A stretch of DNA of 64,000 bases from Thermohalobaculum sp039030715 (GTDB taxonomy: Bacteria; Pseudomonadota; Alphaproteobacteria; Rhodobacterales; Rhodobacteraceae). Shown one piece after another: positions 1-8,000 of the stretch. The notes under the pieces were generated by a model, which saw only the letters and a program-made list of their open reading frames with translations, did no database searches and was not told the DNA's origin. How positions within the stretch are numbered: the first letter of the stretch is position 1; every line of letters begins with the position of its first letter. A program made the translations under genes and the position numbers. The stretch spans positions 9,588 through 73,587 of the forward strand of contig JBCCDU010000010.1 of NCBI GenBank assembly GCA_039030715.1, in the 5' to 3' direction.

Positions 1-1013
1 TGGCGCCAGGGGATCTGGAGGCGCTGATGCACCGCGTCCTGGCGCGCTTCGATCTGGCGACAGGCGCCGAACTGGCGATCGAGAGCGATCCGCGCAGCCT
101 GAACACCCCGATGATCGCCAGCATCGGGCGCCTGGGCTTCACCCGCGCCAGCTTCGGCGTGCAGGAATTCGACCCCGCCGTGCAGCGCGCGATCAACCGC
201 GTCCAGCCGCCCGAAATGGTGCGTCAGGCGGTCGACGGCTTGCGCGATGTGGGGGTGAACGGGATCAATTTCGACCTGATTTACGGCCTGCCGTATCAGA
301 CGGTGGATACGCTGGTCGAAACCATTCGCCTCTCGCTGGAGATGGCGCCGGACCGCATCGCGCTCTTCGGCTATGCCCACGTGCCCTGGATGGCCAAGAA
401 ACAGCGCCTGATCGACCCGGCGGCCCTGCCCGGTGCCGCCGCGCGTATGGAACAGGCCAAGGCGGCGGAGGAGGCGATCCTGGCCGCAGGCTATGTCGCC
501 ATCGGCCTCGACCATTTTGCCCACCCGCATGACCCGCTTGCTGTTGCCGCCGCATCGGGGCGGCTGCGCCGGAACTTTCAGGGCTATACCACCGATGATG
601 CGCCCGCTCTGCTGGGCCTCGGGGCCAGCTCCATCGGGCGCACCCCATTGGGCTATGTCCAGAACCTCACGGAGACCGGCGCCTGGGCGCGGGCCGTGGA
701 AAGCGGCAAATTGCCGGTCGCGAAGGGCATCGGTCTGACCGCCGAGGATCGCCTGCGCGGCGAGGTGATCGAGGCACTAATGTGCATGGCGGAGGTCGAC
801 TTGCGCGATGCCGCCCTCCGCCACGATCTGCAGCCGGATTGGTTCGAAGATGCGGTCCCTGGGCTTGGGCGTCTGGCGCGCGATGGCCTGATCCGCTGGG
901 ATGGATCAAGGGTCGCCATAACGCACGACGGCAGGCCGCTGATGCGCGTGGTGGCCGCGGCGTTCGACGCCTATCTCCAGCCCGAAGCGGCGCGCCATTC
1001 GGTTGCGGTCTGA
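1..1013 (+). CDS. hemN: Oxygen-independent coproporphyrinogen III oxidase, 3' part
   Basis: This is the C-terminal portion of HemN, the radical-SAM enzyme that converts coproporphyrinogen III to protoporphyrinogen IX without oxygen in haem and (bacterio)chlorophyll synthesis. The frame is open from base 3 and the start, with the N-terminal CxxxCxxC iron-sulfur motif, lies upstream of the window. About 337 residues are visible. They include the SAM-barrel stretch 'FGVQEFDPAVQRAINR', the segment 'INFDLIYGLPYQT', and the HemN C-terminal segment with 'NFQGYTT', which are hallmarks of the family. It converges on bciA, 9 bp away, another tetrapyrrole gene. The identity is firm; whether it is the only HemN of the organism cannot be told. 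Confidence 0.93.
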   Translation, partial: APGDLEALMHRVLARFDLATGAELAIESDPRSLNTPMIASIGRLGFTRASFGVQEFDPAVQRAINRVQPPEMVRQAVDGLRDVGVNGINFDLIYGLPYQTVDTLVETIRLSLEMAPDRIALFGYAHVPWMAKKQRLIDPAALPGAAARMEQAKAAEEAILAAGYVAIGLDHFAHPHDPLAVAAASGRLRRNFQGYTTDDAPALLGLGASSIGRTPLGYVQNLTETGAWARAVESGKLPVAKGIGLTAEDRLRGEVIEALMCMAEVDLRDAALRHDLQPDWFEDAVPGLGRLARDGLIRWDGSRVAITHDGRPLMRVVAAAFDAYLQPEAARHSVAV

Positions 1014-1022
1014 TGGCAGCCG

Positions 1023-1988
1023 CTAGAAGACCGCGTGCTCGCCCCGCTCGACCTGGGCCTGGCCAGCGAGAACCCGTGCGTAATAGTCGAACAGCGTCTC
1101 GGTGCCGGTAGAGGGCGTGGCATCCGCGTCATAGCGCCCGCTTACGGGGTCCAGCACCAGCATCGACTCGGTGGCGTAATAGCGCCCGATCCGCGCCAAT
1201 TCCGCCTTGGTCGCCAGCGCGGGTGAAAGCGGCCCCAGAACGCCCAGCGTGCCCGCGATCGCGTTCAGCAGGCCCACGGGCACCTGGCGGAACCGGGCAG
1301 GGCGGCCCAGCAAAGCGAACAGCGCCTCACCCTGTTCGCGCGGCGTGATCGCAGGGCCGGGGCCGCCGATGGGCAGGACCCTGTTCCAGCGGCTCTCCTG
1401 CTCCACGCATTCCGCCAGATACGTGCCCAAATCGCCATCGCTGATCGGCTTGCACGCGGTCAGGCGCCCGTCGCCGAAGATCAGATAGGGCTTGCCCTGC
1501 CGCACCCGCTCGATCTGGCCGGAGAGGGATTTGAAGAACGCGGTCGGCCGCAAGATGGAATAGGTGATGCCCGAGGCGATCAGCGCCTGCTCGAAGGCCA
1601 GCTTGGCGTGCTGGAACGCCAGAACCGGCTTTTGCACGCAGATCGCCGACAGCAAAACCATCCGCTGGACGCCAGCCGCCTTGGCCGCCTGCAAGGCGTG
1701 CAAATTCGCCTGATGGTCGATGGCCCAGGCATCCGCGGCCACTCCGGTCCGCGAGGCGAGACACGAGAGCACGGCATCGAAGCGCTCTCCAGCGAACCCG
1801 TCACGCGCTGTCGAGGCGGCATCGGTCACGTCGCCGAACCGGATCTCGGCCCCTGGCAGATCGGGCTGGGTGGTGGAGGGGCGCAGCAGGCAAACCACCT
1901 GATGCCCGCGCGCAACCAGCGCTCGCACCGTCGCACGCCCGATGGTTCCGCTGCCCCCCAGGACCAGCACGCGGGAGGGGCCGTTCAT
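1023..1988 (-). CDS. bciA: Divinyl chlorophyllide a 8-vinyl reductase (BciA type)
   Basis: This is an NAD(P)-dependent SDR-type reductase of about 321 aa. An N-terminal Rossmann motif 'VLVLGGSGTIGRATVRAL' begins near residue 7. The middle carries the signature 'RPTAFFKSLSGQIE', 'LTACKPISDGDLGTYLAECV' and 'RVLPIGGPG', followed by 'GRYYATESMLVLDP', which I recognise from plant DVR and proteobacterial BciA. The enzyme reduces the C8 vinyl group of divinyl (proto)chlorophyllide in (bacterio)chlorophyll synthesis. The reading frame stays open to 2270, but family length favours the start at 1988 or the ATG two codons upstream at 1994; no strong Shine-Dalgarno decides. It is the main hint that this organism is phototrophic. 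No other photosynthesis gene is in the window. Confidence 0.88.
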   Translation of the reverse strand: MNGPSRVLVLGGSGTIGRATVRALVARGHQVVCLLRPSTTQPDLPGAEIRFGDVTDAASTARDGFAGERFDAVLSCLASRTGVAADAWAIDHQANLHALQAAKAAGVQRMVLLSAICVQKPVLAFQHAKLAFEQALIASGITYSILRPTAFFKSLSGQIERVRQGKPYLIFGDGRLTACKPISDGDLGTYLAECVEQESRWNRVLPIGGPGPAITPREQGEALFALLGRPARFRQVPVGLLNAIAGTLGVLGPLSPALATKAELARIGRYYATESMLVLDPVSGRYDADATPSTGTETLFDYYARVLAGQAQVERGEHAVF

Positions 1989-2229
1989 GCCCATCCCAGC
2001 GCTGCGCCATGTCTCTCGCCGTTCATCCCGCGCGTCTTGCCTGATTGCTTCATGCGACCACACTAGCGGTCCGGGATTGGCGCGGGTAGCCCGTGATGCC
2101 GTCGAGTCCAATCGTTCAATTTCATTCAACCAACCGTCCAAATCTTTTCGATTTTCGCAAATGCACGTCTCGATCAAGCTGCTCGTGGTCGGCTTCGATG
2201 CGCCCAAGCCATTCACAGGTCCAACCAGC

Positions 2230-3786
2230 ATGAACGACATATTGGACGCGAAACCAAGCGGCCCGGCCACACCGCGGCGCGGGCGTGCGCGCCGCAGGGC
2301 AGTGCAACGGGATGTCCCGACCGCACCCGGCGCTGCACTGCGGCGGATTCCCGCCTACGCCCTGCTCGAGGAGGAGGCGCTGGCTCGGATCGAGGCCCAT
2401 GCCGACTGGATCCTCGCTGAAATCGGCGTTGAGTTTCGCGGCGATGACACGGCGCTCGCGCTCTTCCGCGCTGCCGGGGCCACGGTGGACGGCGCCCGTG
2501 TCCGCTTCGATCCCGGTCATGCGCGCGCGCTTTGCGCCACGGCACCGGCAAGCCACCGGTTGCATGGCCGCGACCCGGCGCGCAGCGTGACCCTGGGCGG
2601 CGATTATCTGGTGCTGATGCCCGGCTATGGCTCGCCTTTCGTCACCGATCTGGATCGGGGCCGGCGCTATGCCGCGTTGGAGGATTTCCGGAACTTCGTA
2701 AAGCTCGGCTACCTCTCGCCCTGGCTTCACCATTCCGGCGGCACGGTGTGCGAGCCCGTGGATCTGCCGGTCAACAAGCGCCATCTCGAGATGGTCTATG
2801 CCCATCTTCGCCTCTCGACCAAACCCTTCATGGGCAGCGTGACAGCGCCGGGACGGGCGCGGGATACCCTGGATATGGCGGGGCTGGTGTTTGGCACTGC
2901 CTTCATGCAGCGCAATGCGGTCGTGCAGGCGAACATCAACGTGAACTCGCCGCTGGTCTATGACCACACCATGTCCACGGCGCTGCGGATCTATGCTGCG
3001 GCCAATCAGTCGGTCGCGGTCTCGCCTGCGGTGTTCGGCGGTGCGATGGGCCCGGTGACTCAGCCAGCCGTGATCGCGCAGACCCTGGCGGAGGGCATGG
3101 TCGGCATCGCGTTGGCGCAACTGGTGCGCCCCGGCTGCCCGGTGGTTCTGGGCAGTTTCCACACCACGATGAACCTCAAGACCGGCGCGCTGACCTTTGG
3201 TACGCCCGAATCGAACCTGACCACCTTCGCGATGGCTCAGCTTGGGCGCAGGTTGGGGGTGCCCGTGCGCTCCGGTGGGGGGCAGGTGACCGCGGCCAAC
3301 GCGGCGGACGGCCAGGCGATGCAGGACAGCGCCATGGCGATGGCAACGGCCGTGCTGTCGGGCGCCCATCAGATCTGGCACGCGGCGGGCTGGCTCGAGG
3401 GCGGGCTGACCATGGGCTACGAGAAATTCGTCATGGATCTGGACCATTGCGGCATGTTGCTGCGGATGATCGCCGGCTTGGAGGCGGGGCCCGAGAGCCT
3501 GGCGCACGAAGCCTATCGCGAGGCCGGACCGGGCCAGACGTTTCTGGCCACGCACCACACGCTGCGTCATGTCGCGACTGCCAATTATGTCTCGGAACTG
3601 CCGGAGGCCGGTCCCTACGAGACATGGGTGGAGGATGGGCGCCCCACGGCCGAACAGCGGGCGCATGGCCGCTGGCAGACCATGCTCGCAGACTACGAGG
3701 CGCCGCCGATGGACGAAGCCATCGACGAGGCGCTGCGCGACTTCATCGACCGCAAGACGGCATCCATGCCCGATCAGTGGCATTAG
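2230..3786 (+). CDS. MttB-family (trimethylamine methyltransferase-like) protein
   Basis: The product is a 518-aa member of the MttB superfamily, the methyltransferases that remove a methyl group from quaternary or tertiary amines and pass it to a corrinoid protein. The frame is continuous with no internal TAG, so it is one of the non-pyrrolysine members (MtgB-like, for example the glycine betaine type) rather than true trimethylamine MttB. Visible family features are an N-terminal region ending 'ILAEIGVEFRGDD' and a central TIM-barrel with 'PFMGSVTAPGRARDT' and 'GGGQVTAANAADGQAM'. The first 40 residues are Arg/Ala-rich and probably disordered. The start at 2230 is preferred to the longer open frame from 1942, which runs into bciA. 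It is followed after 15 bp by a GcvT-like gene. The substrate is unknown and no corrinoid protein gene is nearby. Confidence 0.85.
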   Translation: MNDILDAKPSGPATPRRGRARRRAVQRDVPTAPGAALRRIPAYALLEEEALARIEAHADWILAEIGVEFRGDDTALALFRAAGATVDGARVRFDPGHARALCATAPASHRLHGRDPARSVTLGGDYLVLMPGYGSPFVTDLDRGRRYAALEDFRNFVKLGYLSPWLHHSGGTVCEPVDLPVNKRHLEMVYAHLRLSTKPFMGSVTAPGRARDTLDMAGLVFGTAFMQRNAVVQANINVNSPLVYDHTMSTALRIYAAANQSVAVSPAVFGGAMGPVTQPAVIAQTLAEGMVGIALAQLVRPGCPVVLGSFHTTMNLKTGALTFGTPESNLTTFAMAQLGRRLGVPVRSGGGQVTAANAADGQAMQDSAMAMATAVLSGAHQIWHAAGWLEGGLTMGYEKFVMDLDHCGMLLRMIAGLEAGPESLAHEAYREAGPGQTFLATHHTLRHVATANYVSELPEAGPYETWVEDGRPTAEQRAHGRWQTMLADYEAPPMDEAIDEALRDFIDRKTASMPDQWH

Positions 3787-3801
3787 GACAGGGGAAAGAT
3801 C

Positions 3802-4896
3802 ATGACCGAAGAACTCAGCCGCACCTCCGCACTCGCCACGCGCCACCTTGCGCTCGGATCGGGGCTGGAGGATTGGAACGGGATGGGCACTGCCTGGACC
3901 TATGACACCGACCCGAATGACGAGCATGACGCGGTGCGCGAGCGGGCCGGCATGTTCGACATGTCGCCGCTGAAGAAGGTGATGCTGCGCGGCGCCGATG
4001 CGGCTGCGGTTCTGGACCATCTGACCACCCGGGATGTCGCCCGGATCGCGCCGGGCCAGGCGGCCTATCTCTCGGTCCTGACCGGGCAGGGTACGATGGC
4101 CGACGATGCCATCGTCTCGAACAACGGCGATGACGAGTGGATGATCGTCCATGGCTCGGGCGACACCATGGCACTGCTCGAAACCTCGGCCGAGGGCAGG
4201 TCGGTCGAGATCGCCTTCACCGACGATCTGCACGACATCTCGGTGCAGGGCCCCCAGGCGTTGGCGATCCTGAATGCCGCCTGTGCGATGGATCTGACCG
4301 CGATGGCCTATTTCCACCATGCGCCCACGGTGCTGTTCGGGCATCCCTGCCGGATCTCGCGCACCGGGTATTCCGGTGAACGCGGATACGAGATCTTTGC
4401 CGATGCCGCTGTGGTGGGGGAGATCTGGGATGCGCTGGGCGACGCGGGTGTCATGCCCTGCTCCTTCACCGCGCTCGACAAGGTCCGGGTCGAGGCCGGG
4501 CTGCTCTTCTACGGCTACGACATGACGGTGGAGCACACGCCCTGGGAGGTCGGGCTCGGTTTCACCATCAGCCTCAGCAAGGGCGCGTTCCGGGGGAGGG
4601 AGGCGCTCTTCGCCGCGGAAGGCCACCAGAAGATCCGCAATGTGTGTCTGGAAATCGACCACCCGGACATGGTTGCTGGCGGCGAGGTGCTGAGCCTAGA
4701 CGGGGCCCCGATGGGCACGGTCAACAGCCCCGCCTATTCGCATCGCCTCGGCAAATCCCTTGCGCTGGCCCATGTCACGCCGGACGCGGCGGCCCCCGGT
4801 ACCAGGCTGGGCCTCGCCGGCGGCGACATCGAAACCAGCGCCAGAGTTGTCGCATCGCCCGTCCATGACCCGCAAAAGTTGCTTACGCATGCTTGA
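3802..4896 (+). CDS. Aminomethyltransferase (GcvT)-like protein
   Basis: This 364-aa protein belongs to the GcvT/YgfZ folate-binding family. It is about the length of glycine-cleavage T protein and has the conserved segments 'DMSPLKKVMLRG', 'AAYLSVLTGQGTMADDAIV', 'CRISRTGYSGERGYEIF' and 'ALDKVRVEAGLLFYGYDM'. GcvT proteins transfer a one-carbon unit from a methylated or aminomethyl carrier to tetrahydrofolate. The gene follows the MttB-like gene by 15 bp with a good ribosome site (AGGGGAAAG) and the two are surely co-transcribed. No gcvH or gcvP lies alongside, so a role in demethylating a methylated amine together with the MttB-like partner is more likely than glycine cleavage. That assignment is inference from context. 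Confidence 0.85.
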   Translation: MTEELSRTSALATRHLALGSGLEDWNGMGTAWTYDTDPNDEHDAVRERAGMFDMSPLKKVMLRGADAAAVLDHLTTRDVARIAPGQAAYLSVLTGQGTMADDAIVSNNGDDEWMIVHGSGDTMALLETSAEGRSVEIAFTDDLHDISVQGPQALAILNAACAMDLTAMAYFHHAPTVLFGHPCRISRTGYSGERGYEIFADAAVVGEIWDALGDAGVMPCSFTALDKVRVEAGLLFYGYDMTVEHTPWEVGLGFTISLSKGAFRGREALFAAEGHQKIRNVCLEIDHPDMVAGGEVLSLDGAPMGTVNSPAYSHRLGKSLALAHVTPDAAAPGTRLGLAGGDIETSARVVASPVHDPQKLLTHA

Positions 4897-5012
4897 GGGT
4901 CGAAAACCGTTCCTGCACGCGACTTCTGATGCTACGCTGTTTCAAAGAGTGCCCGTCGAGTTCCATAGAGGCGCTGTGAGTTCCGGGGGGAACAGTGCCT
5001 GAGCCTAGCGCA

Positions 5013-5027
5013 TCCCCTATTTGGGGA
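5013..5027 (+). promoter_or_regulatory. Small hairpin overlapping the ribosome binding site of the first RTX gene
   Basis: TCCCC (5013-5017), a TATTT loop and GGGGA (5023-5027) form a five-base-pair stem. Its 3' arm is the core of the Shine-Dalgarno sequence GGGGAGAAG that sits eight bases before the ATG at 5035. Folding would partly hide the ribosome site. The stem is short, so this is suggestive only. Confidence 0.35.
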
Positions 5028-5034
5028 GAAGACT

Positions 5035-8000
5035 ATGGCCGTACTGACTGTCACCACATCCGACGATATCGTTGACGCTTTTGACGGCGAAACCTCGCTA
5101 CGCGAAGCGCTGGCAATTGCCGAGGGCACCGCGGGGCTGGATATCATCGAATTCGAGGAGTTCCTCGGCGCCATCACCCTGACCGGCGGTGCACTGACGA
5201 TCACCGACGATGTGTTGATCGACGGGGCGCGCGAGGATGGCGGAACGCAGGCGATCAGCGGCAACAATGCAAGCCGTGTGTTCGAGGTGGAGAGCGGTGA
5301 GGTCACCTTCACTGATATCAACGTCTTCTACGGGATGAGCAACGACGCGGGCGGCGGGCTCCATGTCGGCTCGGCCGCCGATGTCACGGTGCTGAACAGC
5401 TCGTTCGACAACAACAACGCGGCCCTGGGCGGCGCGATCGCCAATGAGGGCACGCTGCGGATCGAGCGCAGCGAGTTCTTCAGCAACGGCGCGACCTTAG
5501 CCGGGGGCGCGATCGACTCCTCCGGCACGCTGAGCATCGTGGACAGCCTGATCCGCGACAACAGCGCCGACAGTGGGGGCAGTACCGACGCGGGTGGCGG
5601 GATCAACACCGACGGGACGACTATCATCGCCAACACGCTGATCAGCAACAATACCGGCTCGCTTGGCGGCGGGATCTTTCAGAGCGGTGGCGACCTGACC
5701 CTGCTGGGCACGACGCTGCACGGCAACAACGGTCTTCTCGGCGGTGGGCTGAACCTGCGCGATGGCGACCTACAGGTCATCAGTTCGACCATCACCGGGA
5801 ACCAGGCGACGCTGGGCGGCGGCGGGTTGTATCTGGAGGGTGGATTGCAATCGCCAACTCTGCAGAACTCGATCATCTCGGGCAATCTGGGCGGGTCGGG
5901 TGAGGCGGAAATCGATGGCAGCACGACAGGTGGCGCGACCGAGCCCGATCTGGTGGGGCGCAACATCATCGGCTCGAACGGTTATCTTTTGGACACCACC
6001 GCCTATACCGGGATCGCGCCCACGGATATCTTCTTCGAGGTCGATGCCAATGGCAGTGGCCTCTTGGGCGACAATGGCGGCTTCGCCTCGACCGTTGCGC
6101 TGAACCCTTTCTTCACACCGGCCAATCTGCTGCGTGCCTTTGGCGGCAACTATGGCGAGCTGTTCCCGCAGGATCTGGCGGATATCGACGGCGACGGCGT
6201 CACCAACGAGGCGCTGCCGCGCGATGCCAATGGCGGCTATCGCGAGCAGGGCGGCGATATCGAGATCGGCGCGGTCGAGGCGGGCGGCCTAGTGGTCAAC
6301 ACGCTCAGCAGCGGCAGCGCCGATGACGGCCTCCTCTCGCTGGCCGAGGCGGTGGCTTTGGCCGAAGCGAATGACGGCGCCGACACGATCACCTTCAGCG
6401 CGACGCTGCTGGACAACCGGCAGCCCGGCGACCCGCGGCTCGAGATTGCCTTGACCGGGGAACTGGCCATCACCACAGACATCACCATCCTGGGCGATAT
6501 CGACGGCGACGGGCGGGGCGATGTCCGGCTGGATGGGCAGGACAGCACACGGCATTTCCTGGTCGACGCCACCGGCGATCTGAGCATCGACGGGCTGGTG
6601 CTTGCGAACGGGAACAGCTCGGGCCTCTCGACATTATTCGGCGATGGCGGCGCGGTCGGCAATGAGGGCAGCTTCACGGCCACCAATACCAGTTTCGAGG
6701 GAAATAATGGCGGCGCTTATGGCGGCGCATTCTATAATGCCGGAGGCACCGCCGATCTGGGCAATGTGACCTTCTTGAACAACAGCGCAACCACTACTGG
6801 CGGGGCCATCGACAACGAGGGCACGCTGACGGTGGTCAACGGTACCTTTGTCGGCAATACCGCTGGCAACAACGGTGGGGCGATCCAGAACAATTCGGGC
6901 GACACCGCGACGATCCTGCATTCGACCTTCACCGGCAACACGGCGACAAGTGGCGATGGCGGCGGCCTCTACGACAACTCCAATGGCGGGTTGACGCTGG
7001 AGAGCTCCATCGTCACCGGCAATACGGCGGGCAACAGCTCGGCCGACAATGTCGGCGGGACGATCACACAGGTCGGCTATAACATCATCGGCGGCACGCT
7101 GACGCTGGAGGGCGCCTATGACAGCACGGTCAACACCGCGCAGTTGTTCGATGGTGCGGCCTCGGGCGTCGGGGTTGCCGCCGATCATGGCGGCCCGGTC
7201 CAGACCGTGGCGCTGGGGCCTGCGATCTATTTCGGCAATGCGATCACGCAGACCGACGATCTGGACTTGGACCGCGACGGTGACACGGCCGAGGTCGTCG
7301 ACATCGCTGCGAATGGCGAGGCACGCGCGCCCGGCAGCGGCAGCGATCTGGGCGCCCATGTGAACAGCACACGGCTGGTGGTCACGACGCTGAGCAATGA
7401 CGCCTTCGACATGGGCTCGCTGACCGACGAGATCAACGATGGCGGGGGCCTCAGCCTGCGCGAGGCGCTGGCGATTGCCAACACGACCGTGGCGGAGGAG
7501 GAGATCGTCTTCGCGGCAGAGCTCGCCGGCGGCACGATCAACACCAACGGCTCGACGCTTCTCATCACCAGCTCGCTCTCGATCGATGGCGACATCGACG
7601 GCGATGGCAGCGCGGATATCACCATCGACAATGGCGGGCATACGCGGGTGGTCGATATCGACAATGCCAATGTCGGGCTGAACGGCCTGGTCATCACCGG
7701 CGGCAATGCCGATCTCGGGGCCGGCATCCATGCCAGCGACGTGCTGCTGACGATCAGCAATTCGCAGATCACAGGCAACAGCGCCATCGAGAGCGGCGCG
7801 GGCCTCTACCTCACCCTCAGCGATACCACGATCACCTCCAGCACCATCTCGGACAACGACCTGCGCCGGGATGGAGAGGCCCGCGGCGCCGGGATCTTCA
7901 ACGACGACCTCCTGACCATCGACAACAGCACGATCAGTGGCAACACGTCAGCTACCTCGGAGGGGAAAGGCGCGGGGCTCTACAACTCCGGCACGGCCGA

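Noticed and set aside
2230..3786. Pyrrolysine-containing trimethylamine methyltransferase
   Set aside because: There is no in-frame TAG in this gene or in the second MttB-like gene, and no pyl genes are in the window.
2122..4662. 846-codon open frame on the minus strand opposite the MttB-like and GcvT-like genes
   Set aside because: Its translation is a His/Arg-rich low-complexity shadow of two well-recognised plus-strand genes; such frames are common at high GC.
3802..4896. Glycine cleavage T protein of a gcv operon
   Set aside because: No gcvH or gcvP is present, and the gene is paired with an MttB-like methyltransferase.
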